A stretch of 64,000 nt of DNA from assembly GCF_022712275.1 (NCBI RefSeq), contig NZ_JALAGU010000055.1, positions 40,978 through 104,977 of the forward strand. The letters are read 5' to 3'. Position numbers and translations under genes: made by a program. Within the stretch, counting starts at the first letter, position 1. Every line of letters starts with the position of its first letter. The notes below the pieces were generated by a model. The model was given only the letters and a program-made list of their open reading frames with translations, was not told the DNA's origin and did not search any database. Source of the stretch: Corynebacterium sp. Its GTDB lineage: Bacteria > Actinomycetota > Actinomycetes > Mycobacteriales > Mycobacteriaceae. Below are positions 1 through 9,365 of this stretch, in pieces.

Positions 1-62
1 GAACTCCGGGAGGTCCTGGTGGACCGCGACGTCGAGGTACTGCTGCGGCTGGTCGTAGGCAT
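1..62 (-). CDS. ftsK: Probable N-terminus of DNA translocase FtsK (cut by window edge)
   Basis: Only about 20 codons are visible, from an ATG whose first base is 62, running off the left edge. They encode a Ser/Thr/Arg-rich tail starting MPTTSRSSTSTSRSTR, the kind of low-complexity cytoplasmic N-terminus that actinobacterial FtsK proteins have before their membrane segments. Synteny supports the call: in corynebacteria ftsK lies directly downstream of the TIGR03085 gene, rnj and dapA on the same strand. There is no strong Shine-Dalgarno. Another frame on the same strand has higher third-position GC but no start codon, so the identity is an inference from gene order. Confidence 0.45.
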   Translation of the reverse strand, partial: MPTTSRSSTSTSRSTRTSRS

Positions 63-130
63 GCCAGCCAGTCTAACCCGATAACAACTTCTTCAACAGT
101 TGCAACACGCGTCACATCCGTAACTGCCCG

Positions 131-754
131 TCAGAGGTCCCGTCGGGCGACCTTCTCCACCGGCCCAGCGAACGTCAGGTCGCAGGCCTTGTCCCGACCG
201 AAAACCCAGAGCGTGAGCTCCGGAGCAGCACCTGTCACCGTGACATCGGGCGTCCCTCGACCCACCGTCACCGTGTCCCCGTCGCCGCCGGCACCGTCGG
301 TCCGTACCAGGCGCACGGTCGGGCCCGAGGGGATGATGAGCCCGCGCGAAGCGAAGCCCGTGGCCCGCCACAGGGCGTCGCGCGTCTCCTTCGGCAGCGC
401 ACGGGGAAACCACTCCCCTCCCCCACGGCGGACATCCTCATGATGGACGAAATTCTCGGTGAGGTTGGCGAACCGGTCCACCAGGCGCATCGGATTCCAC
501 CTCGGCGGTCCGTGCCGGTAGGACGCCACCAGGTCCTCGTACGGGCGGGCCGACACGTCCCCGGTCACCTTCTCCAGGTGTGTGCGCGCCGGACCGAGGA
601 ACATTCCGGCGGCGGCGTCCGGCCGGTACTCACGCACCACGAGGTGTACGGCGAGGTCCCTGGTGGTCCACCCCTCGCAGAGGGTCGGGGCGTCCGGTCC
701 CACAGACAGGAGAAGGTCCGCCAGGGCAGTGCGTTCATCACGGGAGACTGTCAT
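131..754 (-). CDS. TIGR03085 family protein (DinB/mycothiol-type fold)
   Basis: A 207-residue protein of the actinobacterial TIGR03085 family, related to the mycothiol-dependent maleylpyruvate isomerase/DinB-like four-helix proteins. Family-like features are the N-terminal LCEGWTTRDLAVHLVVRE block (about residues 25-42), the RLVDRFANLTENFVHHEDVRR segment near residue 95, and a C-terminal beta-rich domain ending ELTLWVFGRDKACDLTFAGP. No enzymatic activity has been established for the family. It follows rnj by 67 bases on the same strand and precedes the probable ftsK, the same position as its homologue in C. glutamicum. Confidence 0.8.
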   Translation of the reverse strand: MTVSRDERTALADLLLSVGPDAPTLCEGWTTRDLAVHLVVREYRPDAAAGMFLGPARTHLEKVTGDVSARPYEDLVASYRHGPPRWNPMRLVDRFANLTENFVHHEDVRRGGGEWFPRALPKETRDALWRATGFASRGLIIPSGPTVRLVRTDGAGGDGDTVTVGRGTPDVTVTGAAPELTLWVFGRDKACDLTFAGPVEKVARRDL

Positions 755-821
755 GTCTCCGGATGCTACGCGCTGTCCCGGCGGACCGCTGTGGCTGCTG
801 TGATGTCAGCCAGGTGTTCCC

Positions 822-2930
822 CTACAGGGAGGGGGCGTGATCCTCGGGATCGAGTTCCTCGACGACCTCGCTGGTCATCGGGACGATCGTCGGGATGATC
901 ATCGGCTCGCGCTTCCACTTGTCCTTGACGAACTTGGCGACCTTGCGGCGCAGGGTCTGCGCCATCCGGTACGGGTCATTCTCACCCTGGCCGGCGAGAT
1001 CGAGCATCGCGTTGTCGACGACCTCTGCGACCTGCTTCATCATCTCCTTCGAGCCCTCGGAGAAGCCCTTGGCCACGACCTGCGGGTCCTCCAGCGGACG
1101 ACCGCTGCGGTTGTCGATGACCACCGTGACCGAGATCAGACCGCCCTCGGACATCTGGGTGCGGTCCTCGATCTCCTCGGCTCCGACGTCACCCATGGTG
1201 ACACCGTCGACGTAGAGGTTGCCGACCGGAACCTGGCCGACGACCTTGGCGTGGCCGTTGACGAGGTCGACGACGACACCGTTCTGCGCCAGGACCGTGT
1301 TGTCCGGGTTCACACCGGTGGAGATCGCCAGCTCGCGGTTGGCGCGCAGGTGGCGCCACTCGCCGTGGACCGGCATGGCGTTCTTCGGACGGGCGGCGTT
1401 GTAGAGGAACAGCAGCTCCCCGGAGTAGCCGTGGCCCGAGGTGTGGACCATCGCGTCCTTGCCGGTGATGACGGTCGCACCGATCTGGGACAGCATGTTG
1501 ATCACACCGAAGACCGCCTCCTCGTTGCCGGGGACCAGCGACGAGGACAGGATGATGAGGTCACCCGGGCGGATGGTGATCTGGCGGTGCTCGCGGCGGG
1601 CCATACGGGACAGGGCCGCCATCGGCTCACCCTGGGTACCGGTGGTGATCAGCACGACCTTGTGCGGCGCGAGGCGAGAGGCCTCATCCATCGAGACGAT
1701 GGTGCCGCGCGGGGCGGTGAGCAGGCCGAGACGCTCGGCGATCTCCATGTTGCGGATCATCGAGCGGCCGTTGAAGGCGACCTTGCGACCGGCCTTGACG
1801 GCGGCGTCGACGGCCATCTGCACACGCGAGACGTTCGAGGCGAAGGACGCCACGAGGACGCGCTGCTTCGCGTTCGCGATCAGACGCTCCAGGGTCGGCG
1901 CGATGCCGGCCTCGGACGGGGACACACCCGGGGTGGTCGCGTTGGTGGAGTCACAGAGCATGAGGTCCACGCCCTCGTCACCGAAGCGGGACAGGGCCGG
2001 AAGGTCGGTCGGGCGACCGTCGGCCGGGGTCTGGTCCATTTTCACGTCACCGGTGTGGATCAGCAGGCCGGCCGGGGTCTTCAGCGCGATACCGAGGCAC
2101 TCCGGGATCGAGTGGCCCACATTGAAGAACCGCACGTCGAAGGGACCGCGCTTCTCATGGGAGGTGTCGTCGACCTGGATCAGCTTCGGACGCTGGCGGT
2201 GCTCCTGGCACTTCGCGGCAATGAGCGCACAGGTGAAACGGGAGGCGATGATCGGGATGTCCGAGCGCTGCTTGAGCAGCCACGGGATCGCACCGATGTG
2301 GTCCTCGTGACCGTGGGTGACGACCAGTGCCTCGACCTTGTCCCACTTGCCCTCCAGGTAGGAGAAGTCCGGCAGGATCAGGTCGACGCCCGGCTCACCG
2401 GAGGACGGGAAGAGCACGCCGCAGTCGATGATGAGCAGCCGGTCGTGGTACTCGAAGACCGTCATGTTGCGGCCGATCTCGGAGATACCGCCGAGCGCGA
2501 CGAGACGCAGGCCGTCCTTCGGGGCCTTCGGCGGCTTCGGCAGGCGCTGGGTCAGATCCGCGCCCTGCATGGTCTGCACGGCGTTGCGGCGACGGTCGCC
2601 GCCGCGGTTTCCACCGTTGTTGCTGCGGTTGTTCTGACCGCCGCGGTTGCGGTTGCCGCCCTTGTTGTCGTTGTTGTCGTTGCGGCTGTTGTCATTGCGC
2701 TCGGAACGGTTGCCGCGCGAACGACGGGAACGGTTGCGGTTGCCGCCCTGGGAGTTCCGGCCCTCGTTGCCGGACTCCTTGGCCGGCACGGACGCCCCCT
2801 CGGACTGGGCGGCGTCGGCGACTCCACCGTCGTTGAAGGCGGGGGTGCCTGCCGCCGGGGCGGCGGTCTCCGCGCTCGGCGGAGCTGCCTTGCGGGTCAC
2901 CTTGCGGGCCCGGGAGCGGTTGTCAGTCAT
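822..2930 (-). CDS. rnj: Ribonuclease J
   Basis: Ribonuclease J, a metallo-beta-lactamase/beta-CASP endo- and 5'-3' exoribonuclease used in mRNA decay and rRNA processing. The protein has 702 residues, longer than the roughly 555 of Firmicutes enzymes because of an N-terminal extension. Residues 55-118 are extremely rich in Asn, Arg and Gly, as in mycobacterial and Streptomyces RNase J, and probably bind RNA or partners. The zinc motif THGHEDHIGA lies at 205-214, with HTGDVKMD further on. It starts 8 bases after the dapA stop and is probably cotranscribed with dapA. pnp, another RNA-decay enzyme, is only 2.6 kb upstream on the same strand. Confidence 0.96.
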   Translation of the reverse strand: MTDNRSRARKVTRKAAPPSAETAAPAAGTPAFNDGGVADAAQSEGASVPAKESGNEGRNSQGGNRNRSRRSRGNRSERNDNSRNDNNDNKGGNRNRGGQNNRSNNGGNRGGDRRRNAVQTMQGADLTQRLPKPPKAPKDGLRLVALGGISEIGRNMTVFEYHDRLLIIDCGVLFPSSGEPGVDLILPDFSYLEGKWDKVEALVVTHGHEDHIGAIPWLLKQRSDIPIIASRFTCALIAAKCQEHRQRPKLIQVDDTSHEKRGPFDVRFFNVGHSIPECLGIALKTPAGLLIHTGDVKMDQTPADGRPTDLPALSRFGDEGVDLMLCDSTNATTPGVSPSEAGIAPTLERLIANAKQRVLVASFASNVSRVQMAVDAAVKAGRKVAFNGRSMIRNMEIAERLGLLTAPRGTIVSMDEASRLAPHKVVLITTGTQGEPMAALSRMARREHRQITIRPGDLIILSSSLVPGNEEAVFGVINMLSQIGATVITGKDAMVHTSGHGYSGELLFLYNAARPKNAMPVHGEWRHLRANRELAISTGVNPDNTVLAQNGVVVDLVNGHAKVVGQVPVGNLYVDGVTMGDVGAEEIEDRTQMSEGGLISVTVVIDNRSGRPLEDPQVVAKGFSEGSKEMMKQVAEVVDNAMLDLAGQGENDPYRMAQTLRRKVAKFVKDKWKREPMIIPTIVPMTSEVVEELDPEDHAPSL

Positions 2931-2938
2931 TCGTGTCC

Positions 2939-3841
2939 TTACACGCCTGCGGAACGCAGGTCTTCTTCAAGCCGGGAGTATTCCTCCGGCGTCGGTTCGA
3001 TGATCGGCAGGCGCGGTGCGCCCACCTCGATCCCCTGGAGCTTCAGTGCCGCCTTCGCGAAGGTCGCACCACCGAGCCGGCCCTGCGCCGCCATGAGCGG
3101 GCGCAGCCGGTTGGAGATGGCGCGGGCGCCGAGGATGTCCCCGGCGTCGACAGCGTCACGGAGGGCACGGAGCTGGGCGGGAGCGGCGTGGCCGATCACG
3201 GAGATCAGGCCGGTGGCGCCGACTGCCAGCCACGGGACGTTGAGAGGGTCATCCCCGGAATACCACGCGAGACCGGTCTCCTCCATCAGCTCCATACCGG
3301 CTGCCAGGTCGCCTTTGGCGTCCTTGACGGCCCGGATGTTCGGGTGGGCCGAGAGCCGACGCAACGTGTCCGTCGCGATCGGGACGACCGACCGGGAAGG
3401 GATGTCGTAGAGGCAGATGGGGGTGTCGACCGCGTCAGCCACAGTGGTGAAGTGCCGGTAGAGGCCTTCCTGGCTGGGGCGGGAGTAGTACGGGGTGACC
3501 ACGAGCAGACCGTCCGCACCGGCCGCCTCGGCGGCCTTCGACTGCGCCACGGACTCCGCGGTGCTGTAAGTGCCGGATCCGGCGACGAGTTTGACGCCGG
3601 TACCCAGTTCGGAACGGATGGCCTTGAGCAGGTTGAGCTTCTCATCAGGGGTGATGGTCGGGGATTCCCCGGTCGTACCGCCGATGATCAGAGCGTCGAG
3701 TCCCTTGTCGACCAGGTGCCCTGCGAGGGCGACTCCGGCGTCGGTGTCAAGGTCACCGTCCTTCGTGAAGGGGGTGACCATCGCCACCGAGACCGTGCCG
3801 AAGAACTCAGCGCCCGACGTCGCTGCAATACCTGTGCTCAT
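2939..3841 (-). CDS. dapA: 4-hydroxy-tetrahydrodipicolinate synthase
   Basis: DapA condenses pyruvate with aspartate semialdehyde, the first committed step of lysine and diaminopimelate synthesis. The start chosen is MSTGIAATSG at 3841, giving 300 residues, the usual family length. The open frame continues 28 codons upstream, but that part overlaps the thyX end and lacks homology. Visible motifs are GGTTGESPT, the pyruvate-binding YDIPSRS and the Schiff-base lysine in VKDAKGD. The gene lies between thyX and rnj on the same strand, with dapB just upstream of thyX, so two lysine-pathway genes flank the thymidylate gene. Confidence 0.96.
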   Translation of the reverse strand: MSTGIAATSGAEFFGTVSVAMVTPFTKDGDLDTDAGVALAGHLVDKGLDALIIGGTTGESPTITPDEKLNLLKAIRSELGTGVKLVAGSGTYSTAESVAQSKAAEAAGADGLLVVTPYYSRPSQEGLYRHFTTVADAVDTPICLYDIPSRSVVPIATDTLRRLSAHPNIRAVKDAKGDLAAGMELMEETGLAWYSGDDPLNVPWLAVGATGLISVIGHAAPAQLRALRDAVDAGDILGARAISNRLRPLMAAQGRLGGATFAKAALKLQGIEVGAPRLPIIEPTPEEYSRLEEDLRSAGV

Positions 3842-3921
3842 GACCCCACAGGTTACCGTCCCCGAGGGCGTTCGTGTGTACCGGGGTACGGTGGGTCGCC
3901 GGTCGGCGACCCCCGGTGGTC

Positions 3922-4692
3922 TCACATGTCGGCCACGTACGGGCTCGTGGCGGTCTCTGAACCGTCGCGCAGCCTGGTCACGGTGAAGTCGGAGAAGACC
4001 TCCGGACTCAGTTCCTGCAGCAGCCGCAGGCAGGCGACCGCGACACGCCGGATCTCCGGATCGGCGTGCTCGGCGGCGCGCATGGCGATGAAGTGGCGCC
4101 AGGACCGCAGATTGCCGGTGACCACGAAGCGGGTCTCGGTGGCGTTGGGCAGGACCGAGCGCGCCGCCTGGCGGGCCTGCTTGGCCCGCAGCACCGTGTT
4201 CGACTCGCCGGCGAACCTCTCCTCCAGCCCGCCGAGTAGTTCCTCATAGGCCTCGCGGGCCATGTCGGTCGACCGCAGGAACAGCTTCTCCAGGTCCTCG
4301 TCCCCGGCGACACTGTCGGGGATGACGACCTGCGAGTTCCCGGAGGGGACGTAGCGCTGGGAGAGCTGGCTGAACGAGAAGTGCCGGTGCCGCATGATCT
4401 CCTGGGCGCACGACCGTGACACACCGCGCAGGTACATCGACGACGACGCGTGCTCCAGCAGACTGAGGTGTCCGACATCCATGATGTGCCGGACGTAGGC
4501 GTCCGTCGCCGCGGTGTGCGGATTCGGGCGGTCCCAGGTCTCGTAACAGGCGCGCCCCGCGAACTCGATGAGGGACGCGGCGTCCCCGGCCTCGCCGTCA
4601 GGCACCCAGTCCACGTCCTCGGGCGGGGTGAACGTGGTGTGGGCGATCAGCCGGACCGAGAACTCCGCCGGGGTGGAACTCGTGGGTGTCAC
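3922..4692 (-). CDS. thyX: Flavin-dependent thymidylate synthase ThyX
   Basis: FAD-dependent thymidylate synthase, which makes dTMP from dUMP using methylenetetrahydrofolate and NADPH. The 256-residue protein carries the signature RHR-x7-S motif as RHRHFSFSQLSQR at residues 101-113. The C-terminal part contains NLRSWRHFIAMR, typical of the family. It lies between dapB (15 bases upstream) and dapA, on the same strand, an arrangement typical of corynebacteria. Confidence 0.97.
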   Translation of the reverse strand: MTPTSSTPAEFSVRLIAHTTFTPPEDVDWVPDGEAGDAASLIEFAGRACYETWDRPNPHTAATDAYVRHIMDVGHLSLLEHASSSMYLRGVSRSCAQEIMRHRHFSFSQLSQRYVPSGNSQVVIPDSVAGDEDLEKLFLRSTDMAREAYEELLGGLEERFAGESNTVLRAKQARQAARSVLPNATETRFVVTGNLRSWRHFIAMRAAEHADPEIRRVAVACLRLLQELSPEVFSDFTVTRLRDGSETATSPYVADM

Positions 4693-4707
4693 AGTCGCCG
4701 TACTCCC

Positions 4708-5484
4708 CTACTCAGCGGCCGGGACGCCGAGGCCGTCGAGGCCGAGGAACTTCTCCAGGCCGACGGTGAGACCCGGGGTGGCGGGGACCTTGTCGACGCC
4801 GAGCAGCACGCCCGGGACGAAGGACTCGCGGTCGTAGGAGTCCTGACGGATGGTCAGGGTCTGCCCGGCCGCACCGAGGATGACCTCTTCGTGGGCGACC
4901 ATGCCGGTCATGCGCACGGCGTGCACCGGGACGCCGTCGACATCGGCGCCACGGGCGCCCTCGAGGGTCTGGTCGGTGGCGTCCGGCTGGGCACCCAGAC
5001 CGGCTGCGGCACGGGCCCGGGCGATGCCCTCGGCGGTGTGCACGGCGGTACCTGAGGGCGCGTCCTTCTTGTTCGGGTGGTGGAACTCGACGACCTCGGC
5101 GGAGTCGAAGTACGGCGCCGCGATCTCGGCGAGCTTCATGGTGAGCACGGCGGAGATGGCGAAGTTCGGGGCGACGAGGACGCCGACGGACGGGTTGGCA
5201 CTGAGCCAGCCTTGCAGGGTCTCGTAGCGCTCAGCGGTCCAACCGGTGGTGCCCACCACGGCGTGGATGCCGTTGTTGACGCAGAACTCCAGGTTGCCCA
5301 TCACCGCGTCGGGGACAGTGAAGTCGACGATGACCTCAGTGCCGGAGTCGACCAGGGCCTGCAGATCGTCCTCGTGGTCCAGTGCCGCGGAGAGCTCCAG
5401 GCCCTCCGTCTTCTCGACCGCGGCGACCACCGCGGTGCCGACCCTGCCGTGTGCTCCGAGAACGCCGACCTTCGTCATTGTCAT
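4708..5484 (-). CDS. dapB: 4-hydroxy-tetrahydrodipicolinate reductase
   Basis: DapB reduces the DapA product with NAD(P)H on the way to diaminopimelate and lysine. The N-terminal dinucleotide-binding motif GVLGAHGRVG and the substrate-binding VEFHHPNKKDAPSGTA segment are both intact. An AAGGAG Shine-Dalgarno precedes two close starts, at 5484 (258 residues) and 5478 (256 residues). The second has the better spacing, the first is the longest frame. The gene leads the dapB-thyX-dapA-rnj run and follows pnp by 35 bases, so read-through from pnp is likely. Confidence 0.97.
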   Translation of the reverse strand: MTMTKVGVLGAHGRVGTAVVAAVEKTEGLELSAALDHEDDLQALVDSGTEVIVDFTVPDAVMGNLEFCVNNGIHAVVGTTGWTAERYETLQGWLSANPSVGVLVAPNFAISAVLTMKLAEIAAPYFDSAEVVEFHHPNKKDAPSGTAVHTAEGIARARAAAGLGAQPDATDQTLEGARGADVDGVPVHAVRMTGMVAHEEVILGAAGQTLTIRQDSYDRESFVPGVLLGVDKVPATPGLTVGLEKFLGLDGLGVPAAE

Positions 5485-5519
5485 CTGCTCCTTCGTGTTG
5501 GTGATGGGGATGGGGTTGA

Positions 5520-7805
5520 TTAATCCTCGACGAGGATGAGGGAGATCTTGCCGCGGTTGTCGATGTCGGCGATCTCGACCTCGAGGGAGTCACCGACGGA
5601 GACCTCGTCCTCGACCTTCTCCACCCGGCGGTCGCCGCCGAGGTTGGAGATGTGCAGCAGACCATCGCGGCCCGGCAGCAGCGAGATGAAGGCACCGAAG
5701 GCCGTGGTCTTCACGACGGTGCCGAGGAAACGGTCACCGACCTTCGGCAGCTGCGGGTTGGCGATGGAGTTCACCTTGTCGAGGGCTGCCTCGGCGGCCT
5801 TGCCGTCGGCGGCGGAGACGAAGACGGTGCCGTCGTCCTCGATGGAGATGTTGGCACCGGTCTCCTCGGTGATCTGGTTGATCGTCTTGCCCTTCGGGCC
5901 GATGAGCTCACCGATCTTGTTCTGCGGGATCTTCACGGTGGTGATGCGCGGCGCGAAGTCGCTCATCTCCTCCGGGCCCTCGATGGCCTCGGCCATGGTG
6001 GACAGGATCTCCAGGCGCGCGCCACGGGCCTGGGACAGGGCCTCGGCGAGGACCTTGGCGGGGATGCCGTCGACCTTGGTGTCCAGCTGCAGGGCGGTGA
6101 TGAAGTCGGCGGTACCGGCGACCTTGAAGTCCATGTCGCCGAAGGCGTCCTCCGCACCGAGGATGTCGGTGAGGGTGACGTAGGTGTCCTTGCCGTCGAC
6201 CTCACCGGTGACCAGACCCATGGCGATACCCGCGACCGGGGCCTTCAGCGGCACGCCGGCGTTGTACATCGACAGGGTGGACGCACAGACCGAGCCCATG
6301 GAGGTCGAACCGTTGGAGCCGAGGGCTTCGGAGACCTGCCGGATCGTGTACGGGAAGACCTCGCGGGACGGGACGACCGGGATCAGGGCGCGCTCGGCGA
6401 GGGCACCGTGGCCGATCTCGCGACGCTTCGGGGAACCGACGCGGCCGGTCTCACCGGTGGAGTACGGCGGGAAGTTGTAGTGGTGGATGTAACGCTTGGA
6501 GGCCACCGGGCCGAGGCTGTCGATCTGCTGCTCCATCTTGAGCATGTCGAGTGTGGTGACGCCCAGGATCTGGGTCTCGCCACGCTCGAACAGGGCGGAG
6601 CCGTGGGCGCGGGGCACCAGGTCGATCATGACGCCGAGGTCACGGATCGCGGTGGTGTCGCGGCCGTCGATGCGGAAGCCGTCGGTGAGGATGCGCTCGC
6701 GGACGATCTGGCGGGAGACCTCGTTGTGGGCGTTGCGGATCTCGGACTCGCGACCGTCGAACTGCTCGCCGAGCGCCTCGACGGCGGCGTCCATGTTCGC
6801 GGACAGCGACTCATCGCGCTCCTGCTTGTCGGCGATCGCCATGATGCCGCGCAGGGCCTCGGCGGACTCGGACTCGACGGAGGCGTAGACGTCCTCGCCG
6901 AAGGCCGGGAAGAGCTCGAATTCGCGCTGCGACGCCTCGACGGCATCCACGAGGGCGGCCTGGGCACCGCACAGCTCGGCGATGAACGGACGGGCGGCCT
7001 CGATGCCCTCGGCGACGATCTTCTCGGTCGGGGCCGGGGCACCCTCGGCGATGCGCTCGACGACGTTCTCGGTGGCACCGGCCTCGACCATCATGACGAC
7101 GACATTGTCGCCCGGGGTGGCCTTACGGCGACCGCGCGGCTTCTTGACCTCGGAGACGCGGCCGGCGACGACCAGCTCGAAGACGGCCTGCTCGTGCTGC
7201 TCGCGGGTCGGGAAGGCGACCCACTGACCCTCGGGGTGGGCCTCGTCGACGACGAGGGCCATGCGGACGCCACCGACCGGACCGGAGACCGGCAGGCCGG
7301 AGAGCTGGGTGGAGGCGGACGCGGCGTTGATGGCCACGACGTCGTACATGTCCTCGGGGTCCATGGACAGGACGGTCACGACTACCTGGACCTCGTTGCG
7401 CAGGCCCTTGGCGAAGGTCGGGCGCAGCGGGCGGTCGATGAGACGACAGGCGAGGATGGCCTCGGTGCCGGGACGGCCCTCACGGCGGAAGAAGCTGCCG
7501 GGGATGCGGCCGGCGGCGTACATGCGCTCCTCGACGTCCACGGTGAGCGGGAAGAAGTCGAGGTTCTCGCGCGGGTGCCTGGAGGCGGTGGTTGTCGACA
7601 GCAGCATCGTGTCATCGTCGAGGTAGGCGGTGACGGAACCGTCGGCCTGGCGGGCGAGCAGCCCGGTCTCGAAGGTGAGGGTGCGGGTGCCGAAGTCGCC
7701 GTTGTCGATGGTGGCGTTGGATTCCCAGACTCCGGAGTCCGGGTCGATCAGTTCGGCGGTGTGGGTGGGCGCCGGGGTGTTTTTCTTGGTGTTCTTCGTC
7801 GTCAT
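5520..7805 (-). CDS. pnp: Polynucleotide phosphorylase / guanosine pentaphosphate synthase
   Basis: PNPase, a phosphorolytic 3'-5' exoribonuclease, in actinobacteria also called guanosine pentaphosphate synthetase I. The 761 residues show two RNase PH domains separated by a helical linker, then a KH domain around IPQNKIGELIGPKGKTINQI and a C-terminal S1 domain ending GKISLILVED. The N-terminus MTTKNTKKNTPAPTHTAE is a short basic extension typical of actinobacteria. The gene is followed on the same strand by dapB. A roughly 200-base non-coding region upstream (7806-8012) should hold its promoter. Confidence 0.97.
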   Translation of the reverse strand: MTTKNTKKNTPAPTHTAELIDPDSGVWESNATIDNGDFGTRTLTFETGLLARQADGSVTAYLDDDTMLLSTTTASRHPRENLDFFPLTVDVEERMYAAGRIPGSFFRREGRPGTEAILACRLIDRPLRPTFAKGLRNEVQVVVTVLSMDPEDMYDVVAINAASASTQLSGLPVSGPVGGVRMALVVDEAHPEGQWVAFPTREQHEQAVFELVVAGRVSEVKKPRGRRKATPGDNVVVMMVEAGATENVVERIAEGAPAPTEKIVAEGIEAARPFIAELCGAQAALVDAVEASQREFELFPAFGEDVYASVESESAEALRGIMAIADKQERDESLSANMDAAVEALGEQFDGRESEIRNAHNEVSRQIVRERILTDGFRIDGRDTTAIRDLGVMIDLVPRAHGSALFERGETQILGVTTLDMLKMEQQIDSLGPVASKRYIHHYNFPPYSTGETGRVGSPKRREIGHGALAERALIPVVPSREVFPYTIRQVSEALGSNGSTSMGSVCASTLSMYNAGVPLKAPVAGIAMGLVTGEVDGKDTYVTLTDILGAEDAFGDMDFKVAGTADFITALQLDTKVDGIPAKVLAEALSQARGARLEILSTMAEAIEGPEEMSDFAPRITTVKIPQNKIGELIGPKGKTINQITEETGANISIEDDGTVFVSAADGKAAEAALDKVNSIANPQLPKVGDRFLGTVVKTTAFGAFISLLPGRDGLLHISNLGGDRRVEKVEDEVSVGDSLEVEIADIDNRGKISLILVED

Positions 7806-7974
7806 GACGGTGCTGCAGTCCCTTTCGGGTCATCTCTCCGTTGCCCCGCGGTCGCGGGCGCCGATCATCGGTGTCGGCGTCGGAAAATTCTCGGACAATT
7901 ACCGCTAAAAGCGTACACTACGTCGGCCGTAACGTCGGGGACGTCGGCCGCCCCCGAGGTCACCTCCTGCGTGC

Positions 7975-7980
7975 TACTGT
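7975..7980 (+). promoter_or_regulatory. Possible extended -10 (TGCTACTGT) of the DUF559-like gene
   Basis: TACTGT with an upstream TG lies 33 bases before the ATG at 8013, in the non-coding gap between divergent pnp and this gene. No convincing -35 was seen. This is a weak call based on spacing only. Confidence 0.3.
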
Positions 7981-8012
7981 CCACTCCAGGGGAACTTTCA
8001 CAGGGGGGCATA

Positions 8013-8915
8013 ATGGACAGCATCCGGCTTCACGCCGACCTCATGGCCTCAATGACACGGCGCCGGATCACTGACACAGTCGCCGTCGGCGAGCTCTTCA
8101 GGATCGACCGGGGTCTCTACACCACCTAAGTGCCCTATGACCTTCTCAAGCTGCAGACCCTCGCCGTCCGCTATACGGATGTCGTCTTCACCGGCAGGAC
8201 CGCCGCATTCCTCCTATGGGGAAGGACGCTGGACTGGCCGGCGACCGGGGACCTCCCCCGGAACAGGTCCGCACACGGTGGCACCCTACTCACCGTCCGC
8301 CGCAGAGACGTAGAGCGGACGCACCCCGTCCACGGCGTCCTGACAACCACACCCGTGCAGACGGCGGTTGACGTTGACGCCCGCTGGCTGCTTGAGCGGC
8401 ACTACAGAGGGCTCACCGGTACCGAACGGCTGGACGCAGACCTCGATGCACTCTCCCCGAGAGACCGGAAAGCCGCGGAACCGCTCATCGCCGATGCAGT
8501 CATCGGCACCGCAAGCGGACCCGAGAATATCGCGCTGTGGCATATCAGGACAGCCCTGAAGGCGGAGATTGACGCCGGTGACATCACGGTGACCACGAAC
8601 GTTCCTGTCCGCGGCTACCGTTTCGACGTGGTCATCGAGGAGGCCCGCGGCCTCATCGAGATCGACAGCTACACGTACCACGGTGAGGGACAGGCGCAGG
8701 GATCGTCGTTCGAACGCGACCGTCGGCAAGGGAACCAGGCGACGAGATGGGGCTACCTGCTGCTCCGGTACACCGATGTGATGGTGACGCACGAACACGA
8801 GTACATGGAGGACGAGGTGGCGGACACGGTGCGCTTCGCGCTGAAGAGGCTCCGGCGGCTGAGACGCGATGAGGAGGCGAACTCCTGGGACACCCCGCCG
8901 TGGGAGAGGACGTGA
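8013..8915 (+). pseudogene. DUF559/AbiEi-like protein interrupted by an in-frame TAA
   Basis: An ATG at 8013 behind a GGGGGG ribosome site starts a frame reading MDSIRLHADLMASM...FRIDRGLYTT. It stops at TAA (8127-8129) and then continues in the same frame as VPYDLLKLQTLAVRYTDVVF to 8915. The whole resembles actinobacterial proteins with an AbiEi-type helix-turn-helix start (ending RGxY) and a C-terminal DUF559/Vsr-like PD-(D/E)XK domain. In the latter, FDVVIEE, LIEIDSYTYH and SSFERDRRQGNQATRWGY supply the expected acidic and basic residues. One base change, such as GAA to TAA, would explain the break. The distal part could still restart at the GTG at 8130 (261 residues). Sequencing error cannot be excluded. 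Confidence 0.65.
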
Positions 8916-8960
8916 GATGCAGAGGTTCACGGGCCGAGGTGTACACCCCGGACACAGAAA

Positions 8961-8984
8961 AACCCCGCTCCGGGGAGCGGGGTT
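8961..8984 (-). terminator. Rho-independent terminator of rpsO
   Basis: A perfect 11-base stem (AACCCCGCTCC paired with GGAGCGGGGTT) with a two-base loop lies just past the rpsO stop. On the minus strand it is followed by TTTCTG. The converging DUF559-like pseudogene ends at 8915 on the other strand, so the hairpin separates the two. Confidence 0.8.
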
Positions 8985-8998
8985 GATCCTCGAGGAGA

Positions 8999-9268
8999 CT
9001 AGCGGCGCAGGCCGAGGCGCTCGATGAGCGAACGGTAACGCTCGACGTTGTTCTCCTGCAGGTACTTCAGCAGGCCCTTACGGCGACCGACGAGAAGCAG
9101 CAGGCCACGACGGGAGTGGTGGTCGTGCTTGTGGAACTTGAGGTGCTCGGTCAGCTGACGGATACGGACGGTCAGCAGGGCGACCTGAGCCTCGGGGGAA
9201 CCGGTGTCGGTCTCGTGGAGGCCGAACTCCTTGAGGGTTTCGGCCTTCTGGTCCTTGGTGAGAGCCAT
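8999..9268 (-). CDS. rpsO: 30S ribosomal protein S15
   Basis: An 89-residue S15, the small-subunit protein that binds the central domain of 16S rRNA. The sequence MALTKDQKAETLKEFGLHETDTGSPEAQ and the C-terminal ERYRSLIERLGLRR are standard. It has a ribosome site (AGGAGATTC) before the ATG and a strong terminator after the stop. The rpsO-pnp order is conserved in many bacteria; here the broken DUF559-like gene lies between them on the opposite strand. Confidence 0.98.
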   Translation of the reverse strand: MALTKDQKAETLKEFGLHETDTGSPEAQVALLTVRIRQLTEHLKFHKHDHHSRRGLLLLVGRRKGLLKYLQENNVERYRSLIERLGLRR

Positions 9269-9365
9269 GGTGAATCTCCTGTTAGTTGTTTCAGTCCGCG
9301 CAAAGTGAAGGTAAACCGTCAGTGACTACCGCGAACCACAGTCACGCAACCGGATGAGACTATCA

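Noticed and set aside
837..3410. Very long plus-strand open frame opposite rnj and dapA
   Set aside because: It is the antisense shadow of two clear genes in high-GC DNA, with His/Asp/Val/Leu-rich translation and no family resemblance.
5652..8129. 825-codon plus-strand frame opposite pnp
   Set aside because: It is an antisense shadow over pnp. Only its last part (from 8013) belongs to a real frame, the DUF559-like gene.
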